Source: an uncultured Clostridia bacterium | Lineage (GTDB): Bacteria > Bacillota > Clostridia > Saccharofermentanales > Saccharofermentanaceae | Direction of reading: 5' to 3' | NCBI GenBank assembly: GCA_947303185.1 | Contig: CAMYXF010000004.1 | Location: forward strand, 62,001-126,000 | DNA length: 64,000 bases | Shown: one piece after another, positions 53,141 to 60,616 of the stretch | Numbering within the stretch: position 1 is the stretch's first letter | Layout: every line of letters begins with the position of its first letter | Notes under the pieces: generated by a model | What the model was told of the DNA's origin: nothing | Seen by the model: only the letters and a program-made list of their open reading frames with translations | The model's database searches: none | Made by a program: the position numbers and the translations under genes

Positions 53141-54247
53141 TTAATCCTTCTCCTTTGCTGCCTGCTTTGACTTATGCTTTTTAGGGTCAAACGCAGATAT
53201 GCGGTGTACTGAACCCGGTGATGCATCTGCAAAGGAAGGAACTTCCAGAGACGAGCCGCAGCTTAAGCAATAAGACAATGCCTGTGAAGTTTCCGCACCA
53301 CAGTTGCGGCAGGTGTTGTAGAACCATTTCTTGCTGAGCTGGGAATTAATAAATTGCTCCGTCTTATTTCTTTCTTCAAAAGCCATGTTCTCTTCAACGA
53401 TCCTTAATGCGACCTCGTGAAGAATCTTGTCTCTTGCATTGATACAGACGAGCGCTGCAATCGAGAACAGCAAAGATAAAACAGACATGAAATAGAATAC
53501 GAATTCATCGATAAAGAAGAATGCAATATCCGTCATTATCATGTTCTCGAAAATATCAATTACCGCTTCATAGAAGAAGAAGTTGACGATAAAACTGATG
53601 AGCATTAATGTGCCCCAGACTTTAGTCTTCATCCAGATTATCTTCGGGCTTCTCTGCTTAGCTTCATATACTTTATTCGCATTATCCACACCGAATTCCC
53701 TGTCAAAGAAAGAGATGCTGTACTGGCATTTTTCCTTTGATGCCCAAGTACGCTTATCTCCTTTCGCATCAGCAGGACGGTATCCTTTTGCTTTCCAGAC
53801 TCTTCCTCCGACCCTGTTAAGATCGATATGATCAAAAGCATCAAGATCAGAAGTTCTTCCCGTCTCCTTTAAAGCCAGGAAATAAATAGCAAGACTTGCG
53901 CAGAATATTCCGAGATTAATGAAATTCAATCCGGGAATATCGCCCTGCAGGATCAGCATACCGAGAAAACCGATGATAACAGCAGCAGCGCCGATTGTCA
54001 GCACAGCCATGTAAAACATCGTCTCATATACATACCGGGTGGAATTATAGTATTCATCACCGTAATCGCTGCCACCGCCATGGTAACCGCCGGAACTGCC
54101 ACGAAAACCACCGCTACTGTGGAAGCCGCCTCCTCCGAAACCGCCACCATGTGAACCGCCACTGAATCCGCCGCCGTGAAAACCACCGCCGCCGCTGTGA
54201 TGACCGCCCGAATGGAATCCTCCACCGTGAAAACCACCTGTTGCCAT
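53141..54247 (-). CDS. Gly/His-rich zinc-ribbon membrane protein, copy 3
   Basis: The protein has 368 residues. Residues 1-65 are mostly GGFHGG-type repeats. Two membrane helices (about 78-120), a soluble segment (YSISFFDREFGVDNANKV), a second helix pair around a conserved linker (FYEAVIDIFENMIMTD), a helical segment and a C-terminal zinc ribbon (CRNCGAETSQALSYCLSCG) follow. The Gly/His tract could bind metal such as Ni, Cu or Zn, or form a flexible surface. The function is not known. Confidence 0.75.
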   Translation of the reverse strand: MATGGFHGGGFHSGGHHSGGGGFHGGGFSGGSHGGGFGGGGFHSSGGFRGSSGGYHGGGSDYGDEYYNSTRYVYETMFYMAVLTIGAAAVIIGFLGMLILQGDIPGLNFINLGIFCASLAIYFLALKETGRTSDLDAFDHIDLNRVGGRVWKAKGYRPADAKGDKRTWASKEKCQYSISFFDREFGVDNANKVYEAKQRSPKIIWMKTKVWGTLMLISFIVNFFFYEAVIDIFENMIMTDIAFFFIDEFVFYFMSVLSLLFSIAALVCINARDKILHEVALRIVEENMAFEERNKTEQFINSQLSKKWFYNTCRNCGAETSQALSYCLSCGSSLEVPSFADASPGSVHRISAFDPKKHKSKQAAKEKD

Positions 54248-54262
54248 TTCTCTAATCCCCCG

Positions 54263-55336
54263 TTATTTGTCGTCTCCGACTCCCTGTGCAAATCTTTCGG
54301 CATCCGCTGAAATGCGGTGAACTGAATAAACCGGCTCTTTATCTATGTCCTCTACTTCAAGCGAAGTACCGCAATGGGTACAGCTTCGTTTGTCCTTTAC
54401 TGCACCGGCACCGCAGTTGGGACACTTGTTGTGATACCACCTCTTGCTCAAAGAAGACGCGATAAAATCCTCCGTCTTCATTTTCTCATATGCCGCGTTG
54501 TTATCTTCAATAATTCTGACAGCACAGTCATGAAGAAGTTTGTCTTTCACCTTCATTATCACATAACATGCAATCGCAGAAAGCATTGTAATTGCAGCCG
54601 GCAGATAGAAAATAAAGTGATCGATAAACGTGAAAGCTATGTCGGTCATTATCATGTTCTCGAAAACAGGAATTACCAGCTCATAGAAAAAGAAATTTCC
54701 TATCGTGCCGATAGTGCCTATCGCAAGCCAGACAAAAGAATTCATCCATACGATCTTAGGAGTTCTTTTCATCATCTCCCTGACTTTTATGACGTTCTCC
54801 ATGCCAAAATCCTGATCGTAAAAAGCTATGCGGTATTTCTTATCGTACTTGCCCGCCCAGCTTACTTTGTCACTTATAGAAAAAGACGGGATCCAGTTTC
54901 TGTTGTCGGAATTCCATACCTGGACCTGAATTGGACCTGCCGCTTTCCTCAGACGGTAAACTCCCGCTGTCCTTTTGAATTCCCTTATGCCGAGTAAGAA
55001 GAAAAGCATGGCCACAATGAACATGGTCAAATTGACCAGATCCATTCCGGGAATATGACCTACGCCGACTTCAGCTACGAAAGCAAGACCGATAACAACA
55101 AAGAGCAGCATATTCTTGATTGCGAAGTTGGCTTCTCCCATGCCTTCTTCGGAACCGTCATTATATCCGCCACCATTGTAGCTGTCTCCGTAATATCCGC
55201 TGCGGAAACCTCCGCCAAAGCTGCTACCGAAGCCACCTCCGTGAAAGCCGCCTCCGTGGAAGCCGCCACCGTGAAAACCACCGCCGTGATGTCCGCCTGA
55301 ATGGAATCCACCACCATGGAATCCGCCCCTAGCCAT
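54263..55336 (-). CDS. Gly/His-rich zinc-ribbon membrane protein, copy 2
   Basis: The protein has 357 residues and the same layout as its neighbours: GGGFHGG-type repeats (about 1-55), a helix pair (about 75-112), KYRIAFYDQDFGMENVIKV, the membrane linker FYELVIPVFENMIMTD, a second helix pair and a zinc ribbon (CPNCGAGAVKDKRSCTHCG). After the ribbon the segment SLEVEDIDKEPVYSVHRIS is shared with copy 1, so the end is conserved too. Confidence 0.78.
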   Translation of the reverse strand: MARGGFHGGGFHSGGHHGGGFHGGGFHGGGFHGGGFGSSFGGGFRSGYYGDSYNGGGYNDGSEEGMGEANFAIKNMLLFVVIGLAFVAEVGVGHIPGMDLVNLTMFIVAMLFFLLGIREFKRTAGVYRLRKAAGPIQVQVWNSDNRNWIPSFSISDKVSWAGKYDKKYRIAFYDQDFGMENVIKVREMMKRTPKIVWMNSFVWLAIGTIGTIGNFFFYELVIPVFENMIMTDIAFTFIDHFIFYLPAAITMLSAIACYVIMKVKDKLLHDCAVRIIEDNNAAYEKMKTEDFIASSLSKRWYHNKCPNCGAGAVKDKRSCTHCGTSLEVEDIDKEPVYSVHRISADAERFAQGVGDDK

Positions 55337-55349
55337 TTCCTATCCCTTT

Positions 55350-56372
55350 TTACCTTTCGAACTTCTTGACCTTACCGTTGTTTTCGGCCTCTGATGAAAT
55401 GCGGTGAACCGAAGATAACGGTTCTGTTGCAATGTCCTTTACTTCGAGTGAAGTACCGCAGTGAGTACAGATGCGCATGTCTTTTTTCGCGTCGACGCCG
55501 CAGTTCGGACAATTGTTGTAATACCACTTATTGCTCAGTGTTTTAGCAATGAAATTCTGCGTCTTCATCTTCTCATATGCCGCATTGTTATCTTGGACGA
55601 TCCTCAAAGCGCACTTATGAAGCAGGCTGTCCTTTACCTTCATCATCGCAAAGCATAAGATCGCGCACAGAAGCGTAAAACCTGCCGGGAAATAGAAGAC
55701 AAATTCATCGATAAATGCAAATGCTTCATCGGTCATTATCATGTTCTCGAAAACCGGAATTACCAGCTCATAGAAGAAGAAATTACTTACAGCGCTGATG
55801 ATACCGAGAACAAGCCATACTACAGGTCTCATCCAAACGATCTTAGGAGTTCTATCCATCATCTCCCTGACCTTATCGATGTTATCTTCACCGAAATCGC
55901 GGTCATAAAAAGCTATGCGGTATTTAGTCTCATACTTGCCTGCCCAGGATACTTTGTCACTGACAGAATTAGAAGCATACTCCGTAAAATCAGCTTTATA
56001 GACCTGGAGCGAGTTATTGCCTGTCGCTCTTTTAAGCTGATAAAGATCCGCTGTTCTTTTTGACTCTTTTAATCCGAGAACAAAAAAGACCACTGCGGCT
56101 ATGTATATGCCGACCATTAACAGGTTCACATAGGGCACATTTCCTTCAGCGATTTCCGTGCAATAATAGAACAGAAAGAAGCCGCCGATAAATACGCCTC
56201 TTATGATATAAGCTAATAAGCCGAAATTGTCGTCATCGCCGTCATGATAGCTGCCACCGCCATGGAAGCTTCCGCCACCATGGAAACCTCCGCCGAAGCC
56301 ACCGCCATGAAAGCCGCCTCCGTGATGTCCACCGCTGTGGAATCCACCACCGTGATGTCCGCCTCTTGCCAT
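55350..56372 (-). CDS. Gly/His-rich zinc-ribbon membrane protein, copy 1 (first gene)
   Basis: The protein has 340 residues. GGFHGGG-type repeats fill about 1-45, then come a helix pair, KYRIAFYDRDFGEDNIDKV, the linker FYELVIPVFENMIMTD, a second helix pair and a zinc ribbon (CPNCGVDAKKDMRICTHCG). A clear promoter lies upstream (56402-56429) and the ribosome site is GGGGAT. The four genes are separated by 0-15 bases and form one operon. I know no assigned function; the family may sense or sequester metal at the membrane. Confidence 0.78.
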   Translation of the reverse strand: MARGGHHGGGFHSGGHHGGGFHGGGFGGGFHGGGSFHGGGSYHDGDDDNFGLLAYIIRGVFIGGFFLFYYCTEIAEGNVPYVNLLMVGIYIAAVVFFVLGLKESKRTADLYQLKRATGNNSLQVYKADFTEYASNSVSDKVSWAGKYETKYRIAFYDRDFGEDNIDKVREMMDRTPKIVWMRPVVWLVLGIISAVSNFFFYELVIPVFENMIMTDEAFAFIDEFVFYFPAGFTLLCAILCFAMMKVKDSLLHKCALRIVQDNNAAYEKMKTQNFIAKTLSNKWYYNNCPNCGVDAKKDMRICTHCGTSLEVKDIATEPLSSVHRISSEAENNGKVKKFER

Positions 56373-56401
56373 TTTTCACTATCCCCTTTCAATTTAGATA
56401 A

Positions 56402-56429
56402 ATTATAAAGTATGGGGGCGTTTTGTAAA
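56402..56429 (-). promoter_or_regulatory. Promoter of the zinc-ribbon membrane protein operon
   Basis: On the minus strand TTTACA (56424-56429) and a perfect TATAAT (56402-56407) are 16 bases apart, about 30 bases before the first ATG. Confidence 0.65.
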
Positions 56430-56443
56430 TATTTTTTGACCCA

Positions 56444-56489
56444 AAACTGAACTTACCGGCCAGACCATTCGGGTGATCTGACCGGTAAG
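56444..56489 (-). terminator. Intrinsic terminator of the ThiT-aquaporin gene
   Basis: On the minus strand CTTACCGG (56482-56489) pairs with CCGGTAAG (56452-56459), with CAGA/TCTG pairing inside, followed by TTCAGTTTT. It lies 44 bases past the stop. Confidence 0.85.
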
Positions 56490-56532
56490 CAACGTGGAAG
56501 GGCATCTTTCGATACCGATTGAAATTCAAAAA

Positions 56533-57888
56533 TTAAGCTTCTTCCTTAGCTTCTTTGTCTTCCTTGGAAAGTGTGATTCCCTTGTAAACAAGAGCAGCTA
56601 CGGCACCGCCGACAAGAGGTCCGACGATAAATACCCAAAGGTACTTGAGAGCGTCGCCGCCAGCAAGGAGCGCAGGTCCGATGGAACGTGCAGGGTTAAC
56701 TGATGTTCCGGTGAAGCTGATTCCGATAATGTGTACGAGCACGAGCGCAAAGCCGATGACAAGTCCGCCGAATGAACCGTGCTTGAACTTGCTGTCTGTA
56801 ACACCAAGGATGCAGAGTACGAAGATGAATGTGAGAACTGCTTCAATGATGAGGCCTCCGGCGATGTTTCCGTTGCATCCTGCAAGACCGTTGGAACCGA
56901 GTCCCCATGCAGCCATCTCATTTTCGACTTCATCATAAACACCTGTCATGTCTACCTTGCCTGTAAGCTCGAATACATAACGGAGAAGTCCTGCACCTGA
57001 AACAGCACCTAAAGTCTGGAATACGATGTAGCCCCAGAATTCTTTGACTGTCATCTTCTTGCTGATGAGCATTGCAAGTGATACTGCAGGATTGATGTGG
57101 CAACCTGATACATTGCCAATGCAGTAAGCCATAGCAACGATAACAAGACCGAAAGCAAAAGCCGTAAGGATGTATCCGCTGCCGTTTGAAGCATCGCAGC
57201 CGACTGCCATTGCAGTGCCGCATCCTACGAATACGAGTACGAATGTGCCGATGAATTCAGCAGTAAACTTCTGGATAGTAATAACTGTCTCGTCCTTTTT
57301 CGAAGAAGGAATAACCATGTAAAGGATAACGAGAACTACTGCGAGGATCGCAAGGTCTGCCATGAGGAAAGAACCATTGTAGACCATGGAATAAACGAGC
57401 GCGCTGTCGTAGCCTGCATCAGCTGCATATTCCGAATAGAAGATAACACCTGAAGCGACTGAGCTGAGCCATCTTACGATATAAGCGATTGCAGCGAAAG
57501 TAAGGATCTTAATGACTGATGTAGCCCTGAATCTTCCGAGCGCATCAGAGATCTTGGTTCTGCTGTCAGCTTTAAGAGCAGCAAAGCCTGCAAAACCGAG
57601 AGCAGTATATCCGATAGTGTAATCGAGAACAACCTGGAAAGGAGTTACGAGCCAGCCTCCGATAAGCTGCAAAAGGCTGAAGATAAAAGCGATAACGAAG
57701 CCCCAAACCGGTCCGAATGCAACACCATATACGATGATGGGCAATGTTGAAGCCGGCGTTACGGTTCCGCCCATCGGCATCTCGAAAAGCTTTAACTGTG
57801 AAAGCACGAATGCCAGTGCAAGGCATACACCGCCTGTGGATATCCTCAGTATGTTTTCGCGGTTTGATTTAAGTGATTGTTTTGACAT
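56533..57888 (-). CDS. Fusion of ThiT-type thiamine transporter and AqpZ-like aquaporin
   Basis: One uninterrupted frame of 451 residues. Residues 1-195 match ThiT, the substrate-binding membrane protein of an ECF thiamine importer: about six helices, GGTVTPASTLPIIVYG, VASGVIFYSEYA and MVYNGSFL. Residues 205-440 match a complete aquaporin: KFTAEFIGTFVLVFVGCGT, HINPAVS (NPA at 266-268) and SVNPARS (NPA at 398-400). The pore filter appears to be Phe246, His386, Thr395 and Arg401, the orthodox water type. The linker is about 12 polar residues (IPSSKKDETV). GGAGG lies 7 bases before the ATG, and a TPP riboswitch precedes it. EcfA/EcfT genes are not in the window. I do not know this fusion from other systems. 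Confidence 0.88.
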   Translation of the reverse strand: MSKQSLKSNRENILRISTGGVCLALAFVLSQLKLFEMPMGGTVTPASTLPIIVYGVAFGPVWGFVIAFIFSLLQLIGGWLVTPFQVVLDYTIGYTALGFAGFAALKADSRTKISDALGRFRATSVIKILTFAAIAYIVRWLSSVASGVIFYSEYAADAGYDSALVYSMVYNGSFLMADLAILAVVLVILYMVIPSSKKDETVITIQKFTAEFIGTFVLVFVGCGTAMAVGCDASNGSGYILTAFAFGLVIVAMAYCIGNVSGCHINPAVSLAMLISKKMTVKEFWGYIVFQTLGAVSGAGLLRYVFELTGKVDMTGVYDEVENEMAAWGLGSNGLAGCNGNIAGGLIIEAVLTFIFVLCILGVTDSKFKHGSFGGLVIGFALVLVHIIGISFTGTSVNPARSIGPALLAGGDALKYLWVFIVGPLVGGAVAALVYKGITLSKEDKEAKEEA

Positions 57889-57897
57889 AAAAACACC

Positions 57898-58056
57898 TCC
57901 GTCTTACGGACACCGGAGCAACTGCTCGAACTTCACGGTCTATGCCACAGACAAGAGGATCTATGAAATATATATAAGGTTCCCTACGCCGGCATTATCC
58001 GTCAGGTTCAGCGGGTCGGATCATTAATCCCTCTCAGCGGTTAAGCTCCCCGATTT
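57898..58056 (-). promoter_or_regulatory. TPP (THI-box) riboswitch controlling the ThiT-aquaporin gene
   Basis: On the minus strand GCTGAGAGGG, ACCCGCTGAACCTGA and GGATAATGCCGGCGTAGGGA are the classical thiamine pyrophosphate aptamer blocks (about 57976-58050). Downstream, TCCGT (57906-57910) pairs with ACGGA (57898-57902), and the second arm overlaps the GGAGG ribosome site (57896-57900). This suggests control of translation initiation. No terminator with a T run was seen in the leader. Confidence 0.93.
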
Positions 58057-58071
58057 CCGTTTGTCGCGAAA

Positions 58072-58100
58072 AATATACTATATGAATATATCTAATACAA
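58072..58100 (-). promoter_or_regulatory. Promoter of the TPP riboswitch transcript
   Basis: On the minus strand TTGTAT (58095-58100) and TATATT (58072-58077) are 17 bases apart, just upstream of the aptamer and immediately after the MATE gene stop. Confidence 0.6.
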
Positions 58101-58104
58101 GGCA

Positions 58105-59478
58105 TCAGGCCTTGTCGTTTTTACCGAATCTTTTGGCCGGATGCCATATGAGAAGCAGTATAAACATCAAAACTGAAGTCGTACCGAGGCTTACCGGGTA
58201 TACCGTCATGATGCTCTCGAAAGTGTGATACTGCTGGAAGATCGTATATATCCAGAAGATCCTGATTCCGCAGACACTTATCATGGTGATGATTGCAGGC
58301 GTCAGTGATATTCCGTAACCTCTCATATATCCGCTCATTACGTCATAGAACAAAGAGAACAGATGCGCCGTCGTGATTAGAACGATACGTATATATCCGA
58401 TCTCAACAAGCTCAGGATTAGGATTAAATATCGCAATAAGCGTCTTGCCAAATAAGATCAGCGCGAAGACCATCAGGCCCTCAATTACTATGCCTTCAAG
58501 CAGGCAGAGCTTTAATGTCTTCCTGCATCTGTCGATCTTCTTGGCGCCGTAGTTCTGGCCCGTGATCGTAGTGCATGCCTGACCGAAACTGTTAAGTACA
58601 TAGTATGAGAAGATCTCGATGTTAAATGCTGCAGAAGATGCTGCGGCAACGCTCGTTCCGAGGCTGTTGATCGCTGCCTGGATGATGATGTTTGCAGTAG
58701 AGAAAACTGCCGCCTGCGCGCTTGCGGGAAGGCCGATTCTTAAGATCTTCCATAATATCCTCCAATCGATCTTAAGCTTCTTCTCGTCAAACTTTGCAGC
58801 CGTCTTGGACTTCCTTAAGAAAAACAAAAGAATGATGCTGCTGATCATGTTGGAGATAACCGTTGCAGTTGCTACTCCTTCAACGTTGGCATGCATGACA
58901 ACAACAAAGAACAGGTTTAATCCTACATTGATAATACCTGAGATAATGAGCGCAATAAAAGGTATCCTGGTGTTGCCCATTCCCCTGAAAACGGCAGCTT
59001 CAAAGTTATACAAAAGGATTACCGGAAGTCCGCCAATGTAGATTCGGAAATAAGTGATCGCCATGCCGAGAGACTCTTCGGAAATGTTCTGCGATCTGAG
59101 GATAGGAGCAGCGAATAGTTCAACGATCAACGCAATGATAATTCCTCCGATAACGGCTACGATCATGGAAGTATGAAGCGCCTTGCTGACCGTCTCATCA
59201 TCCTTTTTTCCGACGGCATTTGCAATGACTACGTTTGTTCCAAGCGATATGCCGAGGAACGAATTAACGATAAGAGCGATCAGCGGAGTATTGGCTCCTA
59301 CTGCGGCCATGCAGGCTTCACCGAGTTCACCGGTGAAGTTTCCTACTACCGCGACGTCAGCCGCATTGAAAAGCTGCTGGAGGATACCGGTAAATGCCAA
59401 AGGAAAAGCAAACCCGAGGATCTTATTCCACAGGCTTCCTTCAGTCATTGATTTACCGGGTCTTAATAAAGAACTCAT
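58105..59478 (-). CDS. MATE-family efflux transporter
   Basis: The 457-residue protein has twelve membrane helices. SLWNKILGFAFPLAFTGILQQ opening (quoted in part: KILGFAFPLAFTGIL), NAADVAVVGNFTGE and the second-half ITGQNYGAKKIDRC are typical of the DinF/NorM-like MATE group. It exports drugs or metabolites, driven by Na+ or H+. The ribosome site is poor (GATAG). Upstream a 10-bp palindrome and a distant partner (59487-59558) may be a regulator target. No partner gene is adjacent. Confidence 0.92.
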   Translation of the reverse strand: MSSLLRPGKSMTEGSLWNKILGFAFPLAFTGILQQLFNAADVAVVGNFTGELGEACMAAVGANTPLIALIVNSFLGISLGTNVVIANAVGKKDDETVSKALHTSMIVAVIGGIIIALIVELFAAPILRSQNISEESLGMAITYFRIYIGGLPVILLYNFEAAVFRGMGNTRIPFIALIISGIINVGLNLFFVVVMHANVEGVATATVISNMISSIILLFFLRKSKTAAKFDEKKLKIDWRILWKILRIGLPASAQAAVFSTANIIIQAAINSLGTSVAAASSAAFNIEIFSYYVLNSFGQACTTITGQNYGAKKIDRCRKTLKLCLLEGIVIEGLMVFALILFGKTLIAIFNPNPELVEIGYIRIVLITTAHLFSLFYDVMSGYMRGYGISLTPAIITMISVCGIRIFWIYTIFQQYHTFESIMTVYPVSLGTTSVLMFILLLIWHPAKRFGKNDKA

Positions 59479-59486
59479 ATAAAACT

Positions 59487-59558
59487 ATCGCGATATTTCT
59501 CACGCAAAAAGCGTGCTAAAAGAAAGGCTTCAAATTACACCATGAAATAATATCGCGA
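59487..59558. promoter_or_regulatory. Inverted repeat upstream of the MATE gene (possible operator)
   Basis: TCGCGATATT (59488-59497) pairs with AATATCGCGA (59549-59558). The first arm also contains the perfect palindrome TATCGCGATA. A small hairpin, CACGCAAAAAGCGTG (59501-59515), lies between. The position, starting 9 bases before the MATE start, suggests regulation. Confidence 0.45.
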
Positions 59559-59602
59559 AAGTAGGATCTAAGTAGATGACACCTTATACTAAATAATTAC
59601 TA

Positions 59603-60616
59603 TTAAAGGCGTCCAATCTTAACAAGTCTTACAATGCAGGATTCGATAAACTTCTGGACCTCACGCTCATACATGGCCTGGGATTTCTCGTAACACTCCA
59701 TGTGCTTTGCATTGTTGACGATTACCATTCTCTTCCTGCAGCGCAGGTTATCGTAGATCTCACGCGTATCAGAAGGCGTTGTAACTTCGTCCTCTCCGCC
59801 CTGGAAGATCAGTACGGGGATCTTAATGCTGCTTGCATGCGTAGCCGCGTCACAGCGGTTGAGGTCAAAACCGAACTGGCGCTGCGCACTCTTTCTGATG
59901 CTGCCTATAAGCCACTCGGGAGGCATTTTCGTGCTGTTCGGAAGATTATTCCTGAGAAATGCGTTAAGCGAAGACATCGGCGAATCAGCGATTATGCCGC
60001 ATACACAGCGGTCGAACTCCTTCTGCTGTGCAGCGAGAAGGCATGCCGTAGCGCCTGCGCCCCTTGCAACCAGATAGATCCTGCAGTTATTGCCGAGTCT
60101 TCTTTTCGTGAACTCATACCATGCATCAAGGTCGACGCTCTCCATGAGTCCCCATGTGAAATTCTTGCCGCCGCTCATGCCGTGGCCTCTCATGTGTGTA
60201 ATGAGGCAGTGGCACTGGACCTTGCGCATCATGAGTCTTGCATAAGCAGCCATCTCGGCAGGCGACTCGTCGTAGCCGTGAACTAAGATGACCATGTTGC
60301 GGCATGTCGAATCAGATGAAGGTCTGTAATAGCCTGAAAGCTTGCATCCGTCAAAGGATGTCACCCTTACGCCGAGCCATTCGTTGTGGAATGTATAAAA
60401 CCAGTTCTTGCCGCGTCCTATGATCGTGCTCCTGTCGATCTTCTTGGGAGATCTGTCTACCTGCGGCAGGGGCTTAGGTCTTCTGAAGATCCTCTTGAAG
60501 AGCTTGTCGGTATAGGACATGAACAGCACAAAAAGTCCTCCTCCGATGAGGATGACCAAAAGCACTATAAGTACCGCAACGAGAATGGCGGTTACAGCAG
60601 AACTATTATCCGGCAA
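59603..60616 (-). CDS. Membrane-anchored alpha/beta-hydrolase-like protein lacking the usual nucleophile serine
   Basis: The protein has 337 residues. A membrane helix at about 10-34 precedes an alpha/beta-hydrolase fold: ILVHGYDESPAEM (oxyanion loop), LITHMRGHGMSGG, IFQGGEDEVTTP (acid) and NNAKHMECYE (His). At the nucleophile elbow the sequence is VARGAGATA, where Gly stands in place of Ser of the GxSxG motif. It may be inactive, or use another residue. TTG at 60616 is the start, with GGAGGG 5 bases upstream; the gene starts inside the end of the aminopeptidase gene, so it is coupled. Confidence 0.75.
   Translation of the reverse strand: MPDNSSAVTAILVAVLIVLLVILIGGGLFVLFMSYTDKLFKRIFRRPKPLPQVDRSPKKIDRSTIIGRGKNWFYTFHNEWLGVRVTSFDGCKLSGYYRPSSDSTCRNMVILVHGYDESPAEMAAYARLMMRKVQCHCLITHMRGHGMSGGKNFTWGLMESVDLDAWYEFTKRRLGNNCRIYLVARGAGATACLLAAQQKEFDRCVCGIIADSPMSSLNAFLRNNLPNSTKMPPEWLIGSIRKSAQRQFGFDLNRCDAATHASSIKIPVLIFQGGEDEVTTPSDTREIYDNLRCRKRMVIVNNAKHMECYEKSQAMYEREVQKFIESCIVRLVKIGRL

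Noticed and set aside
52700..56372. Recent DNA duplication giving assembly artefact in the zinc-ribbon operon
   Set aside because: The copies differ throughout at amino-acid level and in length, so they are old paralogues, not assembly repeats.
59702..60286. 194-codon plus-strand frame opposite the hydrolase-like gene
   Set aside because: The minus-strand gene has a clear domain structure and ribosome site; the plus frame has neither.
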